Source of the DNA: Bradyrhizobium sp. WBAH42 | GTDB lineage: Bacteria; Pseudomonadota; Alphaproteobacteria; Rhizobiales; Xanthobacteraceae | NCBI RefSeq assembly: GCF_024585265.1 | Contig: NZ_CP036533.1 | Span: 4,659,001-4,723,000, forward strand | DNA length: 64,000 nucleotides | Reading direction: 5' to 3' | Part shown: positions 8,473-14,770 of the stretch, one piece after another | How positions within the stretch are numbered: position 1 is the stretch's first letter | How the letters are laid out: each line of letters opens with the position of its first letter | Notes under the pieces: generated by a model | The model's input: the letters and a program-made list of their open reading frames with translations, nothing else | Database searches by the model: none | What the model was told of the DNA's origin: nothing | Position numbers and translations under genes: made by a program

Positions 8473-9798
8473 TCAGTTCAACGCCGTCTCCGACGCCGCG
8501 ATCCACGCGACCACGGCCTCAGAGAAGCCGTTGACGCGGGTCCAGGCGCCGTGGCCGACACCGTGCTGATACGAGGCCACGTTCACCATCGTGCCGCGCG
8601 CTTTGGGCTCGGGCACCTGGTCATGGCTCTGCTCGTCGGTGAAGACGATCAGGCGATCGCCCTTGCGGTCGATCTCCGCCACCGCCTTGCCGAGCCAGGT
8701 TCCGCTATGCGGCTGCGAGTCGATGATCGCATCTCGAAGCGCGAAGCCGCGGCGGGGAGGGACCTTCACCACCCTGTCGGAGAAGGTGAAGATCTCGACC
8801 TCGTCGCAGATCTCGCGCGCGAGGATGGCAAGGCCACACGCCGCCTCCGCGCGCGTCATTTCCGACTGAGCGGAGAGCGTCGCGAACATCGAGCCCGACA
8901 CGTCGATCAGGAGCCGGGTACGGCCCGGAAGCCGCACATGGTCCTTGACCGACTTGAGCATCGCTGCCTCGAGCTCGGGCTCGAAGTCCGGCGCATAGCG
9001 TGCCGCCGTGATGAAGCGATAGGGAAGGATACGATCCGTCCGCATCGCATCGATCGCGCCTGCGATGGTCTCGCGCGGGACCTGCGCAGTCTGCATCAGC
9101 CGCAGATTGCGCAGCAGCGCGAGGCCGCCGAGCTTTCGCTCGGCGATCAGCCGCTCGAAGGTCTCGCGCTTGTCCTTGCCGGCCGAGAGTGAAACCTCCC
9201 AGGTGTCGGGGGAGGCGAGCTCGCCGTCGACGAGCTGCTTCCACACCTTCGCCTGTTCGGCATCCCTGGGCTTGGCGTGCACGAGGAACAAGACGTCCCT
9301 GATCCGCACCGCACCGTCGCGGTCCCACTTGGCGAGCTGGTAGGCGTCGAACTTGGTCAGCGCCCGGGCAAGACCCTTCTTCACCTGCGCCGACACCGGC
9401 TGCCGCTTGCGCTGCTGCATTGGCCCCAGCGCATCCGCCCAGTAGATCGCGAGCAGCTCCGTCATCTCGTCGGGACGCTGGATCACCTGAGCGAGCGTGT
9501 CCGCGACGAGGCCGCGGTGCTTCTCGTTCCGCGCCATCTCGCGGATGACGAGGAGCGGTGCGTGCCGCAGCTTCATCACCTCGCGGGCCTCGATCGCGAG
9601 CTGCGCGACGCGCTCCGGCGCCACCTTGGGCACGAGGGCCTTGATGCGGTCGGCGATCGCAACGCCGTCCTCATAGAACTGGTCCTCCCACAGGAGGCAG
9701 TTCATCAGTGCCCGCTTCAGCTCCATCTCGGGCGTGAAGCGCCTTGCACGCGCGCCCTCCCGCGTGAAGGCGCGAACGATCTTGTTGAGCCTGACCAT
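8473..9798 (-). CDS. Ro60/TROVE domain protein (Rsr-type RNA-binding protein)
   Basis: A 441-residue Ro60 orthologue. The N-terminal two thirds form the helical TROVE ring that binds Y RNAs and misfolded RNA ends. The C-terminal vWA domain has an intact MIDAS motif, DVSGSM (Asp299 to Ser303), with FTFSDRVVKV and LIVFTDEQSHDQ following. Bacterial orthologues (Rsr in Deinococcus and Salmonella) act with Y RNAs in RNA decay and rRNA maturation. ATG 9798 has a strong GAGGAGG eight bases upstream; the longer in-frame ATG 9879 would run into the RNA unit at 9837-9970 and is rejected. Four tRNA-like RNA units lie immediately upstream and rtcB downstream. Confidence 0.9.
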   Translation of the reverse strand: MVRLNKIVRAFTREGARARRFTPEMELKRALMNCLLWEDQFYEDGVAIADRIKALVPKVAPERVAQLAIEAREVMKLRHAPLLVIREMARNEKHRGLVADTLAQVIQRPDEMTELLAIYWADALGPMQQRKRQPVSAQVKKGLARALTKFDAYQLAKWDRDGAVRIRDVLFLVHAKPRDAEQAKVWKQLVDGELASPDTWEVSLSAGKDKRETFERLIAERKLGGLALLRNLRLMQTAQVPRETIAGAIDAMRTDRILPYRFITAARYAPDFEPELEAAMLKSVKDHVRLPGRTRLLIDVSGSMFATLSAQSEMTRAEAACGLAILAREICDEVEIFTFSDRVVKVPPRRGFALRDAIIDSQPHSGTWLGKAVAEIDRKGDRLIVFTDEQSHDQVPEPKARGTMVNVASYQHGVGHGAWTRVNGFSEAVVAWIAASETALN

Positions 9799-9836
9799 GA
9801 CGGCCTCCTCTTGGGTTGACGGGGACATGAAACGGT

Positions 9837-9970
9837 GCCGGGGAACAGGCGAGGCTGTCCTGCCCACGAGGGGCTCCACATGCTCTACCGCTGAGCTACG
9901 GACTTTCGTCAGGAAGGAGTCGAACCTCCGACAGTGTGATCACGAAGTAACAGCACTCTTCACCACCGGC
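9837..9970 (-). ncRNA. Y RNA-like unit 4 (tRNA-mimic RNA, closest to Ro60)
   Basis: A 134-nt unit. The outer stem GCCGG (9970-9966) pairs with CCGGC (9841-9837). The conserved GGTGA (9964-9960) can pair with TCGCC (9852-9848), with TGTTCC bulged on the 3' side. Inside are a T arm (9929-9913, GGAGG stem, loop TTCGACT), an acceptor-like stem capped by a GAAA tetraloop, and a canonical D arm (9898-9882, GCTC/GAGC stem with the GG of a D loop). The order T arm, acceptor, D arm is permuted relative to a tRNA, as in bacterial Y RNAs. It ends 39 nt before the Ro60 start codon. Confidence 0.72.
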
Positions 9971-9984
9971 GGTGGTTAAGGGGA

Positions 9985-10144
9985 CACGATCCGGGAACAG
10001 GCGATTGCTGTACCCAGCGAGCCGAAGCTCGCCGGAAAGCGCTCTATCCTCTGAGCTACCGGTGCATGGGACACCGGGCGGGATTCGAACCCGCGACCTC
10101 TCGCGTTGCAGGCGAAGTAACAGAAATCTTCACCACGGACCGTG
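9985..10144 (-). ncRNA. Y RNA-like unit 3 (nearly complete permuted tRNA)
   Basis: A 160-nt unit. The outer stem CACGGTCCG (10144-10136) pairs over all 9 positions, one of them G-U, with CGGATCGTG (9993-9985). GGTGA (10134-10130) faces TCGCC (10004-10000), with the TGTTCC bulge. The inner module is the most tRNA-like of the four: T arm 10094-10078 (GCGGG stem, loop TTCGAAT), acceptor CCGGTGT and GCACCGG (10077-10059, 7 bp with one G-U) joined by a CCCAT loop, then a canonical D arm (10058-10041) beginning with the TA of tRNA positions 8-9. A TTCG-capped hairpin (GCGAGC/GCTCGC) follows where an anticodon arm would be. Confidence 0.75.
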
Positions 10145-10151
10145 ATGGGGT

Positions 10152-10276
10152 TGGCGGGGAACGGGCGATGCTGTTGCTGCCCTTGCGGGCGATCCGCCTT
10201 TCGGCGCGCAGGGTTCGAACCTGCTCGGCGCTTTCGCGCCTTCACCACGAAGTAACAGACATCTTCACCACCGCCA
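10152..10276 (-). ncRNA. Y RNA-like unit 2
   Basis: A 125-nt unit lying only 7 nt upstream of unit 3. The outer stem TGGCGG (10276-10271) pairs with CCGCCA (10157-10152). GGTGA (10269-10265) faces TCGCC (10168-10164), with CGTTCC bulged. The inner part has a hairpin GGCGC-GAAA-GCGCC, a perfect T arm (10224-10208, GCAGG stem, loop TTCGAAC) and a short acceptor-like stem CGCC-GAAA-GGCG. The D-arm position holds a GCCC-GCAA-GGGC hairpin instead of a D arm, so this is a more divergent tRNA mimic. Confidence 0.7.
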
Positions 10277-10308
10277 GGCCGACGCCTTCGCATCGGCCGT
10301 TGATAGGT

Positions 10309-10455
10309 ACGCTGGGGAACGGGCGATATCGCCTTGTTGGGATGGCAACCAAGTGTCCTCCACCTGTGACAATAGCGCAGAGCGCGTAAGTCAAAGGCGA
10401 AGTTCGAGCCCGCTCTTCCATCGTGTGAAGTATTCGATATCCTCACCACCAGCGT
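10309..10455 (-). ncRNA. Y RNA-like unit 1 (most upstream, most divergent)
   Basis: A 147-nt unit. The outer stem ACGCTGG (10455-10449) pairs perfectly with CCAGCGT (10315-10309). GGTGA (10447-10443) faces TCGCC (10326-10322), with CGTTCC bulged. The conserved internal block is GGATATCGAATACTTC. A T arm with two G-U pairs remains (10413-10397, GCGGG/TTCGC, loop CTCGAAC). The acceptor and D-arm counterparts are degenerate and their fold is uncertain. A 32-nt spacer holding a GGCCGA/TCGGCC hairpin separates it from unit 2. Confidence 0.62.
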
Positions 10456-10692
10456 CGGTTGAGCCGCGACCACTCGCGGCAAACCGAGTTACATTCGATC
10501 GCGGCGCTGTCGACGCGCCGCATGTTGCGAACCCTGAAGGGTTCGCTCTGCCATCGGTGTCCGGCTCATCGCCTCGTTCCCTCCGGCAGGCCCCGCGCAC
10601 TTGGACACGCGCCTTCTCAGCGCGAGCCCGGGATCCGGGTCTCCCGTTCCGGCCATTGCCGGGTTGTTCGGTTGGGCCGCGCGGCGGGCAAC
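10456..10692 (-). other. Hairpin-rich stretch upstream of the RNA array, no gene seen
   Basis: On the minus strand three perfect hairpins follow one another: GCGAACCC/GGGTTCGC (10546-10527), GCGGCGC/GCGCCGC (10521-10501) and GCCGCGA/TCGCGGC (10480-10463). No open frame here looks coding and no convincing promoter could be picked. The stretch lies between the terminator at 10693-10725 and the first Y RNA-like unit, so it should contain the start of the array transcript. Confidence 0.4.
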
Positions 10693-10725
10693 AAAAAACC
10701 CTCCGGAGCGGCAGGCTCGGGAGGG
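10693..10725 (-). terminator. Rho-independent terminator
   Basis: The stem is CCCTCC with GGAGGG plus an inner GAGC/GCTC (10725-10699), followed on the minus strand by six T (10698-10693). It ends the candidate small RNA and separates it from the Y RNA-like array. Confidence 0.7.
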
Positions 10726-10850
10726 TCCGTGAGAAGCGGACTGTCGATCTTGCGGTCAGGCAAGATCGCTCCCATGAGCCGGGCATGCGCAATCGAATAG
10801 CTTGTGGCTATTCGGCGTGCGGACATTTCTTTCGTAGCGGTACGACATCG
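10693..10850 (-). ncRNA. Candidate small RNA ending in a Rho-independent terminator
   Basis: On the minus strand three structured segments come in order: CGAATAG/CTATTCG, then GATCTTGC/GCAAGATC, then a GC-rich stem followed by TTTTTT (see the terminator entry). Nothing on this strand immediately upstream looks like a gene that would need a terminator, so a free-standing small RNA or a leader/attenuator is the simplest reading. The 5' end is a guess. No known RNA family was recognised. Confidence 0.4.
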
Positions 10851-10962
10851 CTCGGTTCATGGTGTCTGTCGCAAACGGAAGTGCTTGCGAGGGCGCGGGA
10901 CATACGCCCGCAACTTGCGGATGTCAAGCGAGACGCGTGCGGAAACTGAAATTGACGGACGC

Positions 10963-11634
10963 ATGACTTGCCAAAATTATTTGGGGCTCGACGGATTTCG
11001 TTTCGGCTGGGTCGCAGCGTGGATCGACGCGCGCGGCGATCACGGCTTCGATTATTCGCCTAGCCTGACGCGTCTGCTCGCATTGCCGCACGCCCGCGCG
11101 ATGATCGACATGCCGATCGGACTGAACGTGAGCGGCTATCGTGCCTGCGATTTGCGCGCACGGGAGCTGATCGGCCCTGCCGTGTTTCTGGGCGCGCGCC
11201 GCGACCTCTGGACCTTTCCGGACCTGGCGGCGGCCAATCGCCATTACTGGAAGCACGAAGGCGAGGGCAGGGGCGTGTCGGCGCAGCTCTGGAATATCAG
11301 GGACAAGATCAGGGAAGTCGATGAGGCCATGACGCCGGCGCGGCAGGCGACGATCGGCGAAGCGCATCCGGAATTGATCTTCTGGAATCTGGCAGGGCGC
11401 GTGCGGCTCGAACCGAAGACCTCGCCGCGGGGGCGAGAGCAGCGTATCGCGTTGCTGGGAGACCGCGGCTTCACTGAGGTCGAGAGATGGCTCACGCTTC
11501 GCCACGGCACCGGGATCGGTCGCGACGACCTCATCGACGCCTGTGCCTGCGCCGTCGCAGCGCGCGACAGCGCGCAATCCGTTGGCGACGGCAGGACCGA
11601 TCCGCGCGGATTGCGGATGGAGATCAACTTCTGA
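10963..11634 (+). CDS. DUF429 domain protein
   Basis: A 223-residue protein. The N-terminal LGLDGFRFGWVAAWID and AMIDMPIGL are the two acidic motifs of DUF429, a family predicted to have an RNase H-like fold. The C-terminal GRDDLIDACACAVAARD supplies the third acidic cluster. Function is not established; a nuclease role is a fold-based prediction only. ATG 10963 begins the conserved region; the frame is open upstream to 10804, but that part is unlike coding sequence and overlaps the small RNA candidate. Confidence 0.78.
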   Translation: MTCQNYLGLDGFRFGWVAAWIDARGDHGFDYSPSLTRLLALPHARAMIDMPIGLNVSGYRACDLRARELIGPAVFLGARRDLWTFPDLAAANRHYWKHEGEGRGVSAQLWNIRDKIREVDEAMTPARQATIGEAHPELIFWNLAGRVRLEPKTSPRGREQRIALLGDRGFTEVERWLTLRHGTGIGRDDLIDACACAVAARDSAQSVGDGRTDPRGLRMEINF

Positions 11635-11640
11635 CGGCGA

Positions 11641-11844
11641 TCAGCCCTCGACTTCGCCTTCGAGCTGACCGCGGCTGTCGGGGTCTGGATATGAGCCGCC
11701 CTCGTCGTCCAGTCTCGTTGCTCGCGATTCGTACTCGTCGGCCATCGTCCGCAACCGTTGCGCGGCTTTGCTGTGCTCGAGATCGTTCGCGACGCGGCGA
11801 CAGCGTTCAGCGTGGTCGAGCAGGGCGCGTTTCTCGATGTTCAT
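11641..11844 (-). CDS. Small conserved hypothetical protein
   Basis: A 67-residue acidic, helical protein, MNIEKRALLDHAERCRRVAN and on. The HAERCRRVANDLEHSKAAQRLRTMADEYESRA segment resembles a family of short Bradyrhizobium proteins of unknown function. It is convergent with the DUF429 gene and ends 6 nt after it. No membrane segment or catalytic motif is visible. Confidence 0.6.
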   Translation of the reverse strand: MNIEKRALLDHAERCRRVANDLEHSKAAQRLRTMADEYESRATRLDDEGGSYPDPDSRGQLEGEVEG

Positions 11845-12008
11845 CGAGCGACAACGCGCGAGGGGGCCATTGGTCCCTGCGCAAGCCGCCGGAACAGCAC
11901 GATCGCTTCGCAGCGAGATCGGGAAAAAATAGCAATATTTTAGTGCCGCCTGGAACGTGGCGCCTGAGCCGACGTTCTACGCCAGAGGCTGTCGAGGGAC
12001 ATAATACG

Positions 12009-12155
12009 ATGTACGACGTGTGCCAATTGGCGACCGCGATGCTCGCGATCGCCTTTACGGCCCTGCTGTTGATCACGGGTCAACGGTTCATCGAATCTCG
12101 GCTGCAGCGTGAAGCAAAGCCCCCGATCGTAGCGATGGCGACGCTGCCGCCCTAA
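12009..12155 (+). CDS. Small single-pass membrane protein
   Basis: ATG 12009 opens 48 residues, MYDVCQLATAMLAIAFTALL and on, with one clear transmembrane helix (about residues 6-24) and a short cationic tail. Its length and hydrophobic pattern suggest a real small membrane protein; no family is recognised. It precedes the glutathione transferase gene by 75 bp. Confidence 0.4.
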   Translation: MYDVCQLATAMLAIAFTALLLITGQRFIESRLQREAKPPIVAMATLPP

Positions 12156-12230
12156 GCACAGCCGGAAGTCACTTGCGCACTGCGGTATCTTGCCTAGATT
12201 GAGCACGCCTCAGTCCATGCAAAGGTCCCG

Positions 12231-12935
12231 ATGTCCGATCTGTCCGTCTTCCCCATCACCAAGCGTTGGCCAGCCAAGCATCCCGAACGACTCCAGCTCT
12301 ATTCGTTGCCGACGCCGAACGGCGTCAAGGTCTCGATCATGCTGGAGGAGATCGGGCTTCCTTACGAAGTCCACCTCGTCGATTTCGGCAAGGACGATCA
12401 GAAGACGGCCGAATTCCTCTCGCTCAATCCGAACGGCAAGATCCCGGCGATCCTCGATCCGAACGGCCCCGGCGGCAGGCCGCTGCCGCTGTTCGAATCC
12501 GGGGCGATCCTGCAATACCTCGCCGAAAAGACCGGAAAGCTGCTGCCGCAGGATGCCGCGCGGCGTTACCAGACGCTTCAGTGGCTGCACTTCCAGATGG
12601 GCGGCGTCGGGCCGATGTTCGGCCAGGTCGGCTTCTTCCACAAATTCGCCGGCAAGGATTACGAGGACAAACGGCCCCGCTACCGCTACGTCGCCGAAGC
12701 CAAGCGCCTGCTCGGCGTGATGGATGTGCATCTCGCCGGCCGGCAATGGTTCATGGACGATGACTACACCATCGCCGACATCTCCATGCTCGGCTGGGTG
12801 CGCAATCTCATCGGCTTTTATGGCGCCGGCGATCTCGTCGAGTTCACCCAGTTCAGGGCGGTCGGTGACTGGCTCGAGCGCGGGCTTGCGCGTCCGGCGG
12901 TGCGACGCGGATTGAACATTCCGCAGCGGCCGTAG
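12231..12935 (+). CDS. Glutathione S-transferase family protein (YfcG/YghU-like)
   Basis: A 234-residue protein with an N-terminal thioredoxin-like GST domain (LQLYSLPTPNGVKVSIMLEEIGLPYEVHLVDF, then SLNPNGKIPAILDPNGPGG and FESGAILQYLAEK, the glutathione site) and an all-helical C-terminal domain containing YTIADISMLGW. The NGVKVSIMLEE and NPNGKIPAI signatures match the YfcG/YghU/Ure2p group, several of which are disulfide-bond reductases that use glutathione. It starts 75 bp after the small membrane gene and converges with csaA. Confidence 0.88.
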   Translation: MSDLSVFPITKRWPAKHPERLQLYSLPTPNGVKVSIMLEEIGLPYEVHLVDFGKDDQKTAEFLSLNPNGKIPAILDPNGPGGRPLPLFESGAILQYLAEKTGKLLPQDAARRYQTLQWLHFQMGGVGPMFGQVGFFHKFAGKDYEDKRPRYRYVAEAKRLLGVMDVHLAGRQWFMDDDYTIADISMLGWVRNLIGFYGAGDLVEFTQFRAVGDWLERGLARPAVRRGLNIPQRP

Positions 12936-12942
12936 GCCATCC

Positions 12943-13314
12943 CTAGAACAGGCGCCCGCCGTTCGGCACCGGCTTGCTCGGCTGCACCAGCACGACCTTG
13001 CCGTTGGCATCGGGGAAGCCGAGCGTCAGCACCTCGGAGACGACCGGGCCGATCTGGCGCGGCGGGAAATTGACGACGGCCGCGACCTGTTGCCCCACGA
13101 GGGTTTCGAGCGGGTGGTTTTCGGTGATCTGGGCCGAGCTCTTGCGCACGCCGATGGCGGGGCCGAAATCGATCCACAGCCGCCACGCCGGCTTGCGCGC
13201 TTCCGGAAACGGTTTTGCGTCGACGATGGTGCCGACACGGACGTCGACCGCGAGAAAAGTGTCGAAATCGATGGTCGGTGCGGCGGCTGCGGCGGGATCG
13301 TGGGTGACGTGCAT
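12943..13314 (-). CDS. csaA: CsaA-type tRNA-binding domain protein
   Basis: A 123-residue protein. After a short Ala-rich leader, the EMAP/tRNA-binding OB fold occupies the whole protein: FDTFLAVDVRVGTIVDAKPFPEARKPAWRLWIDFGP, ITENHPLETLVGQQVAAVVNFPPRQIGPVVSEVLTLGF. This matches CsaA, a homodimeric tRNA-binding protein with reported export-chaperone activity. The coding strand is convergent with the GST gene, whose stop is 7 bp away. Confidence 0.88.
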   Translation of the reverse strand: MHVTHDPAAAAAPTIDFDTFLAVDVRVGTIVDAKPFPEARKPAWRLWIDFGPAIGVRKSSAQITENHPLETLVGQQVAAVVNFPPRQIGPVVSEVLTLGFPDANGKVVLVQPSKPVPNGGRLF

Positions 13315-13420
13315 GGTGATGTCCGTTTAAAGAGTTGGCGCGTGCCGCAATATTGTCGCGCGACGCGGAGTTTCGTACAACGCCACGCACATCACCGATA
13401 CGCCATGCGCGAGGACTGTC

Positions 13421-13780
13421 TTGCCCACCATCATCTACGGCATCAAGAACTGCGACACCATGAAGAAGGCCCGCGCCTGGCTCGATGCCCATGGCGTGGC
13501 GTACGCGTTTCACGACTACAAGGCCGCGGGTGTGGAGAAGGACAGGCTCGAGCAGTGGACCGACAAGGTCGGTTGGGAGACCCTGCTCAATCGCGCCGGG
13601 ACGACCTTCAAGAAGCTCCCCGATTCTGACAAGGAAGGCCTCACCGAGAAGAAGGCGCTGGCATTGATGCTAGCGCAACCATCGATGATCAAGCGGCCGG
13701 TGCTCGAAATCGGCAGCAAGCTGCTGGTCGGCTTCAAGCCGGATATCTATGCCAAGGAGGTCGGTGGCAAGGCGCGCTGA
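13421..13780 (+). CDS. ArsC family reductase (Spx/YffB-like)
   Basis: A 119-residue thioredoxin-fold protein. The N terminus MPTIIYGIKNCDTMKKARAW carries the single active-site Cys (Cys11) of the YffB/ArsC group, and the C-terminal PSMIKRPVLEIG holds the conserved Arg-Pro of the family. It probably acts as a glutathione-dependent thiol reductase; arsenate as substrate is not implied by YffB-type members. TTG 13421 is the start, since no ATG precedes the first conserved strand. The PAS-like gene converges on it. Confidence 0.85.
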   Translation: MPTIIYGIKNCDTMKKARAWLDAHGVAYAFHDYKAAGVEKDRLEQWTDKVGWETLLNRAGTTFKKLPDSDKEGLTEKKALALMLAQPSMIKRPVLEIGSKLLVGFKPDIYAKEVGGKAR

Positions 13781-13783
13781 CGG

Positions 13784-14431
13784 CTAGTTCAGCTCGATGA
13801 TCTCGTTGGAAATAGCGGGGCCCGGCTGGTCCGCGAACTCGACCGTCTCGGCGGGTGCGATGCGGCCGGGGGCGCGATGAAACAGCTCGCGGTCGATCAC
13901 GGCCCGCAGCTTCGGGCGCGGCAGCGCGTCATTTCCGCGCATCAGATTCTTGATCTCGAAGCCGCCGTCCTCGCAGAACGTCTTCACTGACGCGATGACG
14001 TGGCTGACCCTGCCGTCGGTCAGGAACGGCAGCAGCAGCCGCTCATACGCGACGATGCGGCCATAGGTGTCGTCGACGTCGGCAACGCTGTAGACCGGAA
14101 GGCCGCGCGCGACGCATTCGAGATAGACCGGCACCACGTAGGGTGCGAGCAGAGGTCCGACATAGTCATCGAGCGAAACGCCCTTGCCGGTATGCCCATA
14201 GGCGCGCGAGATGCGCGTGCCTTCGCTCTGGATGACGAGACGCGGCGTCGGCGTCGAAAGCTCCACCGTATAGTAGATCAGATCCGACAGCTCCTCCTCG
14301 AGCCGTGCGGGCTGATACTCCCAGATCGCCGGAGCGATCTGCTGACGCGCATAAAGTCGCAGCCACGTGTTCAGGAGATCGCGCTGCCGGATCGACTTGA
14401 CGACGGAGGGAGCCGCGCTTGCAAAATCCAA
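13784..14431 (-). CDS. PAS-like domain hypothetical protein
   Basis: A 215-residue protein starting at TTG 14431, with GGAG upstream. The body (DLLNTWLRLYARQQIAPAIWEYQPARLEEELSDLIYYTV, later SRAYGHTGKGVSLDDYVGPLLAPYVVPVYLECVARGLPVYSV) resembles the short PAS-like proteins that alphaproteobacteria carry in many copies. No output domain is present. The function is unknown; it may sense a ligand or interact with another regulator. A terminator-like hairpin lies just upstream. The gene is divergent from the liv operon. Confidence 0.6.
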   Translation of the reverse strand: MDFASAAPSVVKSIRQRDLLNTWLRLYARQQIAPAIWEYQPARLEEELSDLIYYTVELSTPTPRLVIQSEGTRISRAYGHTGKGVSLDDYVGPLLAPYVVPVYLECVARGLPVYSVADVDDTYGRIVAYERLLLPFLTDGRVSHVIASVKTFCEDGGFEIKNLMRGNDALPRPKLRAVIDRELFHRAPGRIAPAETVEFADQPGPAISNEIIELN

Positions 14432-14770
14432 AGCAATATTCTCCGCACGTGAAAAACCCGCGCATGATCGGGCTTGCGGGGAAATTATTGATGAAGGCTG
14501 GCGCGGGAGACGAAAGACCGTTAACGACGGCTTGATGGCCGGTGCCTTGCGAACCGGGAAGGCCGGGCAGGCACGACATCGACCTCTGCGACTAAGGGAG
14601 CATTTGTATCCCAGCCGAAGGCCTGACCTGCTCAGCTTTCCGCCTTGCCTAACCCCCGTCACCTCCGGCATATTCCGCGCCCGGAGGCGGCGCCCCGGTG
14701 GGCTGCAAGTCCTCCGGACAGCCGAAGCAACAAGGACAGCCACGCGCCGCGCGGGCAGGGGGAAAACTGT
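14432..14770. other. Intergenic region between the PAS-like gene and livG
   Basis: A 339-bp stretch between divergent genes. On the minus strand a hairpin (CCCGC 14480-14476 with GCGGG 14461-14457, then TTTTT at 14456-14452) sits 21 bp before the TTG start of the PAS-like gene, which looks like a leader attenuator. On the plus strand a purine-rich GGGGGAAAA precedes the livG TTG. The liv promoter must be here, but no clear -35/-10 pair was found. Confidence 0.4.

Noticed and set aside
6982..9192. A 736-codon plus-strand open frame
   Set aside because: It is antisense to rtcB and the Ro60 gene, both with conserved motifs; its composition is that of a GC-rich shadow frame.
9837..10455. Ordinary tRNA genes, suggested by TTCGAA loops and AGCTCAG D arms
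   Set aside because: The T arm precedes the D arm on the same strand, no anticodon arm can be formed in the normal order, and the arms are embedded in a repeated outer stem. Permuted tRNA mimics fit better.
9837..10455. CRISPR-like array, because of the recurrent TACTTCG block
   Set aside because: Repeats are far apart (about 125-190 bp), imperfect, part of a paired structure, and no cas genes are present.
10569..10582. A plus-strand copy of the TCGCC-YGTTCC motif, hinting at a fifth RNA unit
   Set aside because: It has an extra base and no GGTGA partner or T arm on that strand.
10456..10692. A sigma-54 promoter for the Ro60-RtcB locus, as known for rtc operons in enterobacteria
   Set aside because: No GG-N10-GC pattern with the expected flanks was found, and no RtcR gene is in the window.
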